Shown here piece by piece: positions 1 through 22,814 of a stretch of 64,000 nucleotides of DNA. Source of the DNA: Metaphire vulgaris. Taxonomy: Eukaryota > Annelida > Clitellata > Crassiclitellata > Megascolecidae. The notes under the pieces were generated by a model, which saw only the letters and a list, made by a program, of their open reading frames with translations, was not told the DNA's origin and ran no database searches. Position 1 is the first letter of the stretch; every line of letters begins with the position of its first letter. The stretch covers positions 10,796,613 to 10,860,612 of the forward strand of contig CM030865.1 of assembly GCA_018105865.1 (NCBI GenBank), given 5' to 3'. A program made the position numbers and the translations under genes.

Positions 1-139
1 AGCCTTGAGGCCTAATAGAAGTTTACGCCTATGTACACGCGTAGCCGCAGAAAAACGAATCGTATCGTAACTGACTCGCGTACCAGACATACAACAGTCA
101 GTCGACGAAGCAACTGGTGAACGCACGAAAAGTAATTAC

Positions 140-10154
<10,015 letters not shown>

Positions 10155-10259
10155 TCTATCGCAGCTGACAATTAATTATTGTGTCTGAAACTTTTGCCCA
10201 AACATTATTGCCATTAAACATTTTAAATAAGAAATTTATTGAATTCTGCGATTTCAGCT

Positions 10260-10310
10260 AAAGTCCGCCATCTTGAATGCCTACGCGTTGCCATGACAAT
10301 CGGTAACCGG
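10260..10310 (-). promoter_or_regulatory. Candidate ARL13B promoter: X-box (RFX site) and YY1-like element
   Basis: GTTGCCATGACAAT at 10287-10300 closely fits the palindromic RFX X-box (GTTGCCATGGCAAC), the classic switch of ciliary genes. On the minus strand AAGATGGCGG (10265-10274) is a YY1-type initiator motif. Both lie 110-150 bp upstream of the proposed ARL13B start. Confidence 0.6.
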
Positions 10311-10540
10311 AAATTAGAGATCTTTGCAACTCTTATGTAACGCCTTTCTAGACTTAAAATTTCAATCATAGGTCACATCTAAGTTTGACAATCAGATTAC
10401 TACACTCAGGTCTAGAAAACTTGGATTCTGGTGGGATGCTGAATTAGATTTCCCCCAGAAGATGATGCAATGAGATCATTTAATAGTTGTATAGTGGATA
10501 GAACTTTCGCACTATTAAGTTGAAGATTTGTATAAGATCA

Positions 10541-10827
10541 AAGTGACGTAGCCAGGATTTTCCGAAGGGAGTTATGGTTCCCAAAATTCCCAACTTCAGA
10601 AAATTCTGACAATGAAAAAAGGTTACGGAAAAATTTTTACGAGCAAAAAAGGCCTTCAACTATAGTCTATTGTTATACTTAATTAGTGAATTATATAGGC
10701 ATATGTAGGTATATGAGAGCATGCAGCGCAAAACTATATTGATACGCAATTTTTAAAAATTTGGTCGAACACCCAACGTGACCCAAGGGGGTTTAACTCC
10801 CAACCTCTCTCCTTGGCTACGCCATTG
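10541..10827. mobile_element. GTAGCCAGGATTT-type hAT MITE
   Basis: AAGTGACGTAGCCAGGATTT ... TTGGCTACGCCATTG with perfect duplication TAAGATCA. Upstream of the ARL13B promoter. Confidence 0.9.
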
Positions 10828-10879
10828 TAAGATCAATTCGAGATTTATTTATTTATTTATTGAAAGTTAAGATTTATGT

Positions 10880-11165
10880 GGTAAATCGTCCTAGGAGGAC
10901 TACTTTCTAGTTGTTTCTCAGTGTGCGCCCCCAAGCTCTGGAATTCATTAGGCTACCAACATCACTTCGCATAACTAACAACTTGTCATCTTTCAGATTT
11001 GGCCTTAAAACACATCTGTTTGATTTGGCTTATTCCCCTTAGATTACTTTCCCGCCGTTTCGGACTGATCTTCTGGCTTGACCTGGCTCTAATGCTATTT
11101 GGATTTGGTGCGCCATCGGCTGATGCTCTGGGCATTATGATAGTGGCGCTATAGAAGTTGATTGA
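10880..11165 (+). repeat. L2/CR1-like LINE 3' end with reverse-transcriptase C-terminus remnant
   Basis: Encodes APKLWNSLGYQHHFA and, after a frameshift, NNLSSFRFGLKTHLFDLA, the typical end of L2/CR1 ORF2. It closes with the tail GGCGCTATAGAAGTTGATTG. Confidence 0.7.
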
Positions 11166-11534
11166 CAATTTGACAGCTGATCTCGAACAGCCAAGTCTTC
11201 AGTCGCTTCTTAAATACAGATGTAGCCTGTTCACCAATCATCAACTCAGATCAGTTGCATACTGTCTATCAATGACGTCATCAGCAAGAGATACGTGCAG
11301 CTTTAGTACGTTGACGTAATTAATGGATAGCCCCTTAGCTAAGACCACCCACAGATAAAATGAATACTTTCGTACTTCAACTAATCTGCCGCTAATCGAC
11401 TTCGATAAGAATATAATTCTAGCAATAAATCAAAACTATTTAATCATAATAATTCATCTGAAGCACTTACAGTACTGGTGGATGGGGATCATGGGAAGGA
11501 GTGGCGACGCCAGGCGTTTGAGAGTGGGGGGGGG

Positions 11535-11720
11535 CAGTGGCGGCTCCACCGGAGGGCCAGGGGTGCCCGTGCCCCCTATTGAGTGCCTGGCCCTCCAGTG
11601 GCCTCCAGTTGGGACCCTATACTAAATGCTATATACATTAAACAACAAATGGTAGGCCCCCTTTATTAGAAGTTGCCACCCCAACGGCCCCCCACTTGCC
11701 AAATCCTAGAGCCGCCACTG
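11535..11720. mobile_element. CAGTGGCGGCTC-family MITE inside a G-tract of another repeat
   Basis: Complete ends; both flanks are G-runs, as expected for an 8-bp duplication of G8. The host repeat continues to about 11850. Confidence 0.85.
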
Positions 11721-12062
11721 GGGGGGGGGGTTGGCGAGCACGTTGAAGGGATCTGGGGCAGAGGCCCCATGCAGTGGAGTCCAGGGCTAAGTCCCTGGTC
11801 AGGGGTCGGAGGGGGAGGACGAAGCCCCCTGAAGCTGAACAACTTTTACTTTTAGTAATTAAAGGCGCTAATACAACCAGTAACGTAATTTCCAAGAATA
11901 TCTTTACACACACACCCCAACATTCCAACATCCCCTCCCAATTTGAGGTCGACACCCCCAAAATTTGGTAATATGACAATGGTATGTATACAAAATGCAT
12001 ACTAATTAGCCCTGGACACCCCTCATTTGAGGTCGACACCCTTCTAAATTCACAATCTTAGA

Positions 12063-12485
12063 AATATCCCTGGTCATTTCATACTTTTCTTGGGCGAGAT
12101 AATTTTTGTGACCAATTTTGGCAATTTTTGGGAAATTTGGGGTAATTTTTCGCAATTTTTGTCAAATTTTGCGCAATTTTTGGTAGGTTTTGTGCAAATT
12201 TTGGGCAGTTTTTGGTAAATTTTGAGCAATTTTGGCGAAATCTGGGCAATTTTGGCAAATTTTTGCCAAATTTTGGCATTTTTTTTAGTAATTTGGGAGC
12301 AAATTTTGGACAAATTTTGGCAAATTTGTAAATTTTTGAAATTTTTGGCAATTTTTTGCAAATTTAGGCGATTTTTTCAACATTTCACATTAATATATAT
12401 TTATTCAATACATTATAGGCCTACATTATTTCTTCATTTCCTTTGGGGTCCCCCCCTCTTACCCCCAAATGACGCCCATGAATAC
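12063..12485. repeat. Element with ~10-bp phased A/T tracts (bent-DNA type)
   Basis: Between about 12100 and 12370, AATTTT/AAATTT tracts recur roughly every 10-11 bp, separated by GGC/GGG. The flanks GTCATTTCATAC and AAATGACGCCCATG match the shorter relative at 3346-3560. Confidence 0.7.
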
Positions 12486-12803
12486 AGAATATTATATTGC
12501 AGTTCACATTATGACGATCCAGTTTCAAACTCAAAGGCTAACGGAACGGAATCCGTCGAAACAATGACTATAGGAAGTATAGGGCCTATATAGGCCTATG
12601 CTCGCCGAGTAACTGAGACCAAACGCTAATTTTAAAAAATCTTACAACATTAGGATTCGTTGAATTACTATTCCACAGATAATGAGTGCATTAAATAACT
12701 TTTAAGCAAAATTTTTATCTATCCAATAAAATTTCTTGCAAATAATAACATGAACGACCATGGCGGGTCCCAGTTCGTCTGACGCACGACTACTTGTTAT
12801 AAT

Positions 12804-12985
12804 AGATAGAGAACTTGTTATATAGATATATAGAGAACCTGTTGTATAGATATAGGCCCATAGAGAACTTGTTATATAGATATATAGAGAACCTGTTGTA
12901 TAGATATAGGCCCATAGAGAACTTGTTATATAGATATATAGAGAACTTGTTATATAGATATATAGAGAACTTGTTATATAGATAT
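12804..12985. repeat. 24-bp minisatellite TAGAGAACTTGTTATATAGA plus TATA
   Basis: Seven units, some with a GGCCCA insertion (12855, 12909), ending in a CTGT microsatellite (12988-13055). Confidence 0.9.
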
Positions 12986-12986
12986 G

Positions 12987-13028
<42 letters not shown>

Positions 13029-13176
13029 ATGTCTGTCTGTCTGTCTGTATGTATGCCTTTCGTTTTCCTCCATATTCTACGCCTCTCTATAACTCTGCAT
13101 ATATGCCTCTTTGTAACTACATTTACCTGTACGCCTCTAATCCATCTGCCTGTCTAATAATAATAATAATAATAAT

Positions 13177-13222
13177 AATGTGATTTTAAGTGGTTTAGGA
13201 GGCTAAGTAAGCCTGTGTGTAA
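13177..13222. repeat. AAGTGGTTTAGGAGGCTAAG short repeat
   Basis: Recurs at about 890, 8465, 19905, 21050, 52250, 61010, 61275, 62997 and 63528, in several places touching an AAT or ATT microsatellite. Likely a SINE end with a trinucleotide tail. Confidence 0.65.
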
Positions 13223-13319
13223 GCCTGTCTGTCTGTCTATCTGTCCGTCTGTTCGTCTGTCGTTGTCTTGCTACGGGTGATTATTATCATAGGTGCTAGC
13301 ATTCGCTCGTATAATGGCG

Positions 13320-13460
13320 TCTAATGCACTGGCGTCTTTGCGCATGCGCAGTTTCGCACTTGCGCATGCGCACTGGAGGCGTCGTCTGCTGCGTTGGACG
13401 ACGTCAGTGCAGACGACGACGATCGATCGACGCAGCCATTGACGTCACAGTCGTGTCGAC
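13320..13460. promoter_or_regulatory. CpG-rich island with two NRF1 palindromes and a CRE
   Basis: TGCGCATGCGCA at 13339-13350 and 13361-13372, TGACGTCA at 13440-13447, plus further GACGTC. Typical of an unmethylated promoter. A YY1-like AGATGGCGGAG with an ATG lies downstream at 13824, but no gene is recognised for it. Confidence 0.5.
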
Positions 13461-14055
13461 GGAGAGGCGGAAGACGTGGGCGTAGCGGGGCTCAGGGTGG
13501 GGGAGCGGGCGACGGGGTGGGGTGGGGTGGGGAAGAAGAGGAGGACCGCAGAGCATTATTTTTAGAATCGAACGTGGGCGTTTGCGGAGGATGAGGAGGA
13601 GGAGGAGGAGGAGGAGAGGGTCCGTTTATTTCTGGACTGTCGTACGTGTTGGCAGGCGACTTTTCCGAGTTTGGCGTGATTTATATAGTTCTTTCTTCAC
13701 CTCCATCTCATCTCTTCCTCCTCCTCCTTTTCCTCCTCCTCCTCCTCCTCCTCCTCCTCATCCTCCTCCTCAGTCATTCTCTGATCGAAATATTATTATT
13801 AACTGACCGCCTTCGGAGTAAACAGATGGCGGAGAAGTTTTGCGAGCAACATCCGGGCATCGCCGTCGTCGTCGTAAAATCACCGCCTTCTGCTGTCAAC
13901 GCCCCCGCCTTTTTCTCTGCTATTTATTGTTTCTAAAAATACCAGAAACCCGTTGTTGTTGGGGGGGGGAGTTGGCTGTGTATTGCGATCATTGGTCGTC
14001 CTGCCTTTGGATACGGCGGCCGGAATAGCGCGGACGGAGGAACGGATGGAGGGAG

Positions 14056-14254
14056 CAGTGTTTAATCTAGGCCGTTTCCGGGAGGGGGAATTGCCATTCC
14101 CCCCGGAATTTTCAAATTCCCCCCCCCGGAAATTTTGAAATACTACATGGACTAACAGCGGCCCCTGGCAGAATTCCCCCCGGCTTTGTCAGTTTCTCTC
14201 CCCCCGGCTTTTTCATTCCCCCCCCCGGAGTCCAGGAGTCTAGATTAAACACTG
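14056..14254. mobile_element. CAGTGTTTAATCTAGGCC-family MITE
   Basis: CAGTGTTTAATCTAGGCCGT ... CTAGATTAAACACTG, flanks GGAGGGAG/GGAGGGAC. Interior is a run of CCCCCGG blocks. Confidence 0.9.
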
Positions 14255-14410
14255 GGAGGGACTGAGGAAGGAGACGAATCCGGAAAATCTGGGCCACGGC
14301 CTTGACATTCGAACGGTGACAGTGTAACGTAACGTCTTCGTAACGTCTTTGCTTCGCCGAAGTTCGCTTGCCAGTCGATAGAGGGCGATTAAGTCTGTGT
14401 TTGGGGAAAC

Positions 14411-14600
14411 AGTGGCGTAGCCAGGATTCCGAAATGGGTGTGGGGTTTCACATCCACGTTTTCAGCTGAAAAAGTCCTGAAGATGTTTCAAAAAACGTTG
14501 TCGTATCAATTTCCCAACGCTTTTGACTTCTTTCATTCATTCTCATACTAGGCCTCCCTCCGCCCCCCCCCCGGGCCCCCGCAACTATTCAACACGACTT
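14411..14600. mobile_element. Truncated CAGTGGCGTAGCCAGGATT MITE
   Basis: Left end only; decays into C-rich sequence. Confidence 0.6.
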
Positions 14601-14959
14601 AACGAACGGATAAAAGGCAAAATTTGGGGGAAGAGAGACGGTTAATGAGATGATTCCCTTGCATCGTGCCTGCATTCAGTGCTCCTTCGTTCATAACCGT
14701 GTGTGAAAAATTCTGCAGTGTGACCTTTTTTTAACATTTAAAAAAATGAAAATGAAAATATTCCGAAATAAATCGATCTTCCTCTCCTACGCAGACGATC
14801 AACGAACAACTTGTCCAATTTTCAATCACCTACTCACCCCCCCCCCATCCCGCCCCACCCCAGATTACGACCCCCAAAATCATACCCCGTCGTAAGCCAG
14901 GTCATCCGTTTTCGCCTATACTATACGGTCTGCATGCCAATCGATTTAGAGTCATTCAA

Positions 14960-15600
14960 GTATCCGAGATGAATGAACGTTCTTCTGGAAACGACCGCCC
15001 TTTCCAGGTCCAGCCGACCAATCGGATGCCAGCGCCTCCTCATCACTCATGCAACTGGGTCGGCGATGACGTTTCGCCGACGTCATTTGAGCCAGACGAT
15101 AACGATGGCGCGGGACGGAACTACTTTTTCTCCACGGATTTGCCGTGCGTGCCGTGGCTGCGATGTGCACTATTTTATTTTATCGATCTTTCTCGGTTAG
15201 CCTATTTCCAGACCGTTAGAAACGCAATTATATTGCCAATGCTGGACATTTTGTTGTCTAACGGTTTCAATTAAACGAAGAGTTCCTTTTATGTTGAGCG
15301 CAGTTTAAGTATGATTAAAAAGTGTAGACTAAGTTAATTGAGGGACTGCAGAATTATCACTTGTTATGTTCTGCGGCTGTTTTCGCTAAATTGTTGTTTC
15401 GAAGCATTTATTAATTTTTATTACTGGGAAACGATTTTGCTACACAACAGGAATTACTCATGTAATGGAATGTATCGGCGTAGCCACGAGGGGGAGGGGG
15501 CAGAGGGGTCCGGACCTCCCCCTCATTTCGGCGTTATAGTCTGGCTGGTGTTAATCGTGCAAACCAGTTGAGAAACTTGTATCAGGTGGGGGATTGGGGT
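14960..15600. other. Unassigned CpG-rich to AT-rich stretch
   Basis: No gene recognised. ACCGTTAGA/TCTAACGGT (15213-15267) forms a 9-bp stem with a bulged extension and ~35-nt loop. CGTAGCCACGAGGGGGAGGG near 15479 is a MITE relic. Confidence 0.4.
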
Positions 15601-15874
15601 GCAGTGGCGTACCTAGGGTAGGGCAGGTAGGGCAGACGTCACTCTTGAAAAGGGGCCCCAGAAAACTCTGTGATCTTGCTCTCTACTCAGCGTAGAAAAA
15701 GAAAAAAACTGAGAAAACTGACTTTGAGCACGTGATCATAAACCAGTTCGCATCAGTAAAAGCAAGAAAAGTGCATTTGCAGGTAAACCAGTTATCTGTC
15801 AATACCTGTTTGTCAGTTCCCGTTTGAAAGTTGGGCCCCCGATGGATAGTATAGCATGCATTGGGAAGCTATTC

Positions 15875-15879
<5 letters not shown>

Positions 15880-15953
<74 letters not shown>
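15880..15953. repeat. AC microsatellite
   Basis: About 36 AC units. Confidence 0.97.
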
Positions 15954-15954
<1 letters not shown>

Positions 15955-15999
15955 CGAACTCTCTTTCTCTCTGTGTGTCTATATATGTCTATCCGTGCA

Positions 16000-16189
16000 G
16001 GGCTATTTCTAGGATTGTGAATTTGGGGGTGTCGGGAAAATCTGGGGAGGTGTTCAGGGCTAATTAGTATGCATTTTGTGTGCATGCCATTGTCACATTA
16101 CCAAATTGGAGGGGGTGTCGACCTCATATTGGGGTGGTGGTGTTTGAGGGAAAGGGGTGGGGTGCTAGAGGGTGTAAAAATATTCCTGC
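16000..16189. mobile_element. CAGGGATATTTCTAGGATT-type MITE
   Basis: CAGGGCTATTTCTAGGATTG ... AAAATATTCCTG, flanks TATCCGTG/CATCTGTG. Relatives at about 11870-12073, 29249-29432 and 30290-30452. Confidence 0.7.
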
Positions 16190-16790
<601 letters not shown>

Positions 16791-17229
16791 TCACAATAAA
16801 ATTATGATCCTCAGTGGCATCCTTACTGAGATACAAGCCCCTCGCATGCCCCGTCGCACGCCCGTTGCACCCCAAAAATAAAAATGCAATATAGAAGTTA
16901 TTTCAGCTAAAGTTACTAGAATCAATCATAGTATCTTTGCTCTTACTGGCTGTTGATACAACAGTATTTTCATTAGTGCCATGCGATTCAAGAGTGAATA
17001 GCGCTAAATAAATGCCTTGTTACTTTACATTATACAGTATGACGTCAGTCAAGATTCATCCTGCCTCTACCCCGGGGCAACTTTGTTAAAGGCATCCCTG
17101 GTTGTGCTGTAAAGCGAAACAGTGTTTCAAAATCAGTACATCGTTTTAAAATAAAATCAAATAAATCATATATTGTTCTTTGTATAAATGTATCACTATA
17201 TCACTTTTTATGACCCTAAGGGTGCATGG

Positions 17230-17295
17230 CCGTCTCTTGCACTGATCTCCGGGACCGCTCAGACTGATTCAGTGCAAGGCTTTTTTGTTCAACTT
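17230..17295 (+). other. Perfect 10-bp stem-loop followed by T6
   Basis: CTTGCACTGA ... TCAGTGCAAG with a 23-nt loop, then GCTTTTTTG. It has the look of a Pol III terminator, but no box A/B is seen upstream. Confidence 0.35.
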
Positions 17296-17680
17296 CTGAC
17301 GAGCACGTCGGGCAGTGAAACCGATAGCAAAGACTGTAGTAGTGGTGGTGGCAGATGCGTTTTATTACAGGCCGAGTTTATAGCGCACCATAAATGGATC
17401 GGATTGCAGACTGTTAAATAATACTATGGCGACACTTAGGCGACACTAACAGCAGCAGACATGACAACTAGACAACAGATTTGTTGTTGCGGTTGTTGTT
17501 GTTGTTGTTGTTTTTGTTGTCGAATAACAGTGCACTCGACTATAGGACTACACTGCCCGATTATAGTCTACTATTCTATACATGTAAGTGGGTTTCATAT
17601 TTTCATGCGGGTATCGCGATCGACCCACGTCGTTGCCAAATCTAAACGTATTATTTCCGCCTAACATAAAGTTTATTGCT

Positions 17681-17761
17681 TTAACCCCTTAACTGGGTGC
17701 CCCGAGTAACGCTCGTCCATTTTACATCGAGTTACAAATAGTTGCCCAGTTAAGGGGTTAA
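17681..17761. mobile_element. TTAA palindrome copy 3
   Basis: 81 bp, reverse orientation, GAGTAACGCTC subtype. Confidence 0.92.
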
Positions 17762-17984
17762 TGTCGCGTTATGTGACAAACCAAGGGGCCGTTTTACTCA
17801 GAAAACGAGTTAAAAATTCAAGAAAAATGAGGAAACGAAGAAGAGGGGAACCGTGAAACCAGACGCGCCCATAAGTCAATTTTTTGAAAATTCAATCCAA
17901 CCCACGAAGGCAATATGGTAACTTGACCCAACCCAACCCACCGCAATTCGGTACATTACAATTTCTTAAACCATGACTTTTCTG

Positions 17985-18270
17985 CAGTGGCGTAGCTAGG
18001 CAAAGTGCCGCCTGGGGCAAAAATAAAAAGTGCCGCCTTTTCGCGGCGGAAAATTTTCAAAATTTCCTTTTAAAAAAACCTTACCAATCAAGTCTTTAAA
18101 AAAGTCTGACAAGCAAAAAACGTTATTAAGTATCTAAAAAAGTCTGACGAGCAAAAACCCTAATAAAGGCTAATAATTATTTAAAAATTTAGGAAATCTC
18201 GAAAATGCCGCCCCTAGGGCAAGTGCCGCCTGGGGCGCTTCGTCCCCTCTGCCCCCTCGCTACGCCACTG
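17985..18270. mobile_element. CAGTGGCGTAGC-family MITE with GTGCCGCCT repeats
   Basis: Perfect duplication CTTTTCTG (17977-17984, 18271-18278). Interior GTGCCGCCTGGGGC inverted repeats. Inserted in a CCCAACCC-rich repeat. Confidence 0.93.
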
Positions 18271-18421
18271 CTTTTCTGACCCAATCCAACCCACCATAAA
18301 CTGGAAATGTCTGACCTAACCCAACCAAAACCACGAGTGGGCCCAACCCATCATGTCTGCATAAAATCGGAAAATCAGAAGAAACAAGAATCTTTCTGAG
18401 ACCTTCTTCGAATCGGTAAAA

Positions 18422-18560
18422 CAGTGGCGTAGCCAGAGTTTCTAAATAAGGGGCGCCATTGTTCACACAGGCGAACTATCTCTTATTCGACTACGCTGTT
18501 GAGGGGGGCGTCGTGAGCTCCCCAGCAGGGTCTCGGGCCGGGGCTGAGCCCCAATCGGAA
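18422..18560. mobile_element. Truncated CAGTGGCGTAGCC MITE
   Basis: Left terminus at 18422 with the family interior (GACTACGCTGTTGAGGGG); right end lost. Confidence 0.5.
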
Positions 18561-18656
18561 AATAGTCAGTGTAATATCAGATTCAAATCTTGAACTTTGG
18601 AGCAAAATTTCAAGTTATATGAAACTTGTCAGTTGTCACCCTACTCCTCTCCAGAC

Positions 18657-18839
18657 CAGGGGCGTAGCCAGGAATTTGATTTGGGAGGGTATAAATATTT
18701 TGGGTGGGTATAAATCTTAACTATAGACCACATAAACCATATAAACCACATGCAAATCACATAAACAAACTTTAAGGTACACTGATTTTTTTTGGGGGGC
18801 GGTATATATACCGATATACCCCCCGTCGCTACGCCCCTG
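18657..18839. mobile_element. CAGGGGCGTAGC-family hAT MITE
   Basis: CAGGGGCGTAGCCAGGAATT ... GCTACGCCCCTG with perfect 8-bp duplication CTCCAGAC (18649-18656, 18840-18847). Confidence 0.93.
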
Positions 18840-18926
18840 CTCCAGACAAAATGTCTCGTCGGTTTTATCGCGCATCGCGCAGCTAGTCTAGTCTCAAGTA
18901 AACAGTGAGGGGCAGACTACTACCCC

Positions 18927-19214
18927 AATGGCGGTTCCAGGAGTTCTTGGTGGGGGGGAAGAAAAGCGCGAAGAAGAAGAAAAGAAAAGAGAGAAAAAGA
19001 TCATTGTTAGTGTTTTTGTTAGTGTTAGTGTTTTGCCCACTAAATATATTAATAAACCTTGCCTAAAAAGGCCGACAAGCAAAAAAAAGAAGGTCATTCG
19101 CAGTATTTTTCACTAAATTTCTTTAAAAACTCGCCAGAAAATAGGTTGACAAGCAAAAAAGTTCATCTGGAACCCCGGTGGGGGGATGCATCCTCGTTGG
19201 TGGAACCGCCACTG
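18927..19214. mobile_element. TGGCGGTTCCA-family hAT MITE
   Basis: AATGGCGGTTCCAGGAG ... GTGGAACCGCCACTG, perfect duplication ACTACCCC. Two GACAAGCAAAAAA cores. Confidence 0.9.
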
Positions 19215-19542
19215 ACTACCCCACTCCTCCCCACCCACTCCAAAAGCCCGACGACCTCCGGAAGGGTGTTCCCTATTCAGCCAAAATATTAATTTCTATC
19301 TTTGGCGTTGGAGGACGACCTGACCAGGCTGACCTTGCTCAGTGCGGTTGACCCCCACCCCATTCCAACCTCTGGATAATTGAGCAATGATCATTGACAG
19401 AGTATCGATAAGTTTGTCTCAGCGAGTCACGTGATCTCATAACATTGTTCATTCAATCCTCGACCGTATGTTCGCGTCACGTGCTTAGCGACTTAACATG
19501 GTGGCATATATGTTGCATGTTTACACCTAGGAGTAGTACCAC

Positions 19543-19731
19543 CAGTGTTTAATCTAGACTCCTGGACTCCGGGGGGAACTGAAAATTCCGGAGGAACTGA
19601 CAAAGCCGGGGGGAATTCTGCTAGTGGCCGCTGTTAGTCCATGTAGTATTCAAAAATTTCCGGGGTGAATTTGAAATTTCCGAAGGGAAAAGGGCAATTC
19701 CCCCCCCGGAAACGGCCTAGATTAAACACTG
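19543..19731. mobile_element. CAGTGTTTAATCTAG-family MITE
   Basis: Reverse orientation; flanks AGTACCAC/AGTACCTC. Confidence 0.9.
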
Positions 19732-19932
19732 AGTACCTCACAGACGTGGACATGGGTCCATTTTTAAAAACCCAACCCATCATGATTCCGACCCAACCCA
19801 AAACACGAAAGAAATATGGTTAGGCCCTACAGGTGGGAGTGACAGTTGAAACAGTAAGCAGATTCAATTTCTCTGAGAACTAGGCCACTGAATGTGGAGA
19901 GATACTACAGCCTCCTAAACCACTTTAAATCA

Positions 19933-20077
<145 letters not shown>

Positions 20078-20171
20078 AGTTATAACCCAACCCGCCGAAA
20101 TAACAGTACATTACAATTTCTTAAATCATTACTTATTTTCCTACCCACCCCAGGATAAACATGGACATTTC

Positions 20172-20444
20172 CAGTGGCGTAACCACGGGGGTTTGGGGTT
20201 AAACCCCCTTGGCTGCCGACGAAAAATTTTGGACGCGATTTTTGGGTCAAACCCCCTTGGCTGGCTGCCAATTGAAAAAATGTCTAAGTATACTATGGAA
20301 AATAGGACAAATTAAACAGAATACGAAGGTGACGACCTTTTTTGCTCGTCAGCTCCCCAAAAAGGAAGAATAAGAAAAATTCTGAAAAGTTTCGTCACGC
20401 TCGAAACCAAAACCCCCCTTCCGGAAATCCTGGCTACGCCACCG
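20172..20444. mobile_element. CAGTGGCGTAACC MITE
   Basis: Flanks GACATTTC/GATATTTC; interior GTTAAACCCCCTTGGCTG repeated; GACGACCTTTTTTGCTCGTC at 20331. Confidence 0.85.
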
Positions 20445-20499
20445 GATATTTCTGACCCAACCCAACACATGGCTGGACCCAACCCGTGTCCATATCTTG

Positions 20500-20775
20500 T
20501 ACGACATGTTTCTGGTATACCCGTTTGCCGTGTTTACGTCGTACGTTTAACGGGTACGTCGGTATGGACGGTAATACAGTACCGTTACCGTTGCTATCGT
20601 CTACGGAGAATCGGGCGCCATAATAGCTTTGCTGAAAAAACGTCGCTTCGAGTCTCATTAGCATAATGCCCTCTCGACGCTTCTACTGCGCATGCGCGCC
20701 GGAACTGTCGTCGTCCGTCAAACAACTCGCTTCCGTTCGGCTTTAAGCAGCACAGGTGGGCGATAATGAGGGTAA
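20500..20775. promoter_or_regulatory. CpG-rich unique segment with an NRF1 site
   Basis: CTGCGCATGCGCGCC at 20686-20700 in CpG-rich sequence free of obvious repeats; ends with a donor-like ATGAGGGTAAGA. Possible promoter or first exon of an unseen transcript. Confidence 0.3.
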
Positions 20776-20857
20776 GACGACAACAACTGCCATGGCAGAA
20801 TATATACTGTATGAATAATGAATATATATGTATGTATATATGCACGTGTGTGTATAT

Positions 20858-21212
<355 letters not shown>

Positions 21213-21516
21213 AGACAATTTATATAGCGCCGTGGCGTAACGAACGTCTAAGTAAAAGGCGCTTTGTATGTATATTTGTATGCATTTATACATTTATGTG
21301 TTTATGTATGTATGTGTATGCATGCATGTGTGTATGAGTATTTGTTTGTATGTAGTCCTATATATGTATGAATGTCCCAGTATATCGGCCTATATAAGAT
21401 CACGATTTTTACGGGGAAAGCGTGGACCTTTAATTCAATGGAAGTCCCTTCAACGTGTTTTAAGGCTGTCTCTGTCAGATGCGTAGCGAGGGTGTCCGGC
21501 GTACCGGGCCAAGAAC

Positions 21517-21702
21517 CAGGGGCGTAGCCAGGAATTTGATTTGGGAGGGTATAAATATTTTGGGTGGGTATAAATCTTAACTATAAACCACATAAACCAT
21601 ATAAACCACATATAAACACATGTAAATCACATAAAAACTTTAAGTTAGACTGATTTTGGAAGGGAATATATACCGATATACCCCCCCGTCGCTACGCCTC
21701 TG
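21517..21702. mobile_element. CAGGGGCGTAGC-family hAT MITE
   Basis: Same interior as 18657-18839; flanks CCAAGAAC/GCAAGAAC. Confidence 0.9.
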
Positions 21703-21981
21703 GCAAGAACATACTGATGGCGTCCCCCTCAAATTCAACTTCTCAACTTCTTTCGAAAATTCCTGACAAGCAAAAAAAGATGGTCACCATTTATGAACTT
21801 AACATGACTACCCGCATTGCCCTTTGTTACCCTAACCCCCAAAACCGATTTTGGCTCCTCCCACCTCTGTACCCTGGGGTATATGCCCCCCCCCCGCCAC
21901 CCTAGATACGTCTCTGAAAGCTGTGTCTATTTCTGGACGTCGTCGTTGTTGATGTTGTTAACGTCTTTTGTGACCTTCGGG

Positions 21982-22205
21982 CAGGGTCATATTAAGGCGG
22001 GGGCTGAGGGGCTGAAGCTCCAGGCCCACCATCAAAAATAGGCCCACCGTTTTTCAAGCGACGACCTTTTTTGCTTGTCAAAGATTTTCAGTGACGGTGG
22101 GAAATTTTTCACGAGGGGCAATTTTCAAATTTTGGAAGCAGCGACCTTTTTTTACTTCTCAGCCCCAGGCCCACTCGGACCTTAATCCGGTCCTTCCTTC
22201 GAGTT
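21982..22205. mobile_element. CAGGGCCGGATTAAGG-family MITE
   Basis: Reverse-orientation copy of the 25452 element, flanks CCTTCGGG/CCTTCGAG, two GACCTTTTTTGCTTGTC-type cores. Confidence 0.85.
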
Positions 22206-22814
22206 CCAAATAGAGGCGAAGAATTTCCTATTTCTCGCGCAGTGATCCAGAACTGCTGTGAGGTACGTCACACACGCCTCTTTGAAGTCCTAACAAACAA
22301 CAACAACAACAACAACAACAACAAAAACACAACAACATTTAAACAACAAGCAGTTGTCCGCTTTGTAGGTCAGGGCGTGTAGTCCTATGCGTTTGGGGTC
22401 CGATGTACATTCTGGGTGTAGTCGACTTGCCGGGGGTGGGGGCAGAGGGGTGAGGGTGAGGAAGGTAAACCCGCCCAGACAGAGATCGAAAACTGTAGCT
22501 ATCATATGTCCAACCAACCCCTTCCCCTTCCCATTGAAGGTAAAAATCTTTGGAATGTGACTGGTCGGAACCCATCTTGTTTCCAAACTAATTTTGAAGC
22601 ACTGTTCGATGAATACCTGAAACATTACGTTACATTACGGACATAGGCCAAAATACCTGTAAAATACAGTAGAACTTCGTTAAAACGCATTTAGCGGGTC
22701 TGTAAAATTGAGTACGATATATACAAAATATCCAAGGTATATTGTATCCAATACCATCCAATACGGTAGCGCATCACACGGTACCGTACAGTACATTGCG
22801 GTACGTTATAACTG

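Noticed and set aside
13826..13936. First exon of a plus-strand gene starting MAEKFCEQHPGIAVVV
   Set aside because: Good ATG context near a CpG island and a gtaaaa donor, but no homologous family and no downstream exon could be identified.
15213..15267. microRNA hairpin
   Set aside because: Stem of about 9 bp plus a few after a bulge, and a large loop; no known seed recognised.
17230..17295. microRNA hairpin
   Set aside because: Only 10 bp of stem and no paired extension outside it, too short for a precursor.
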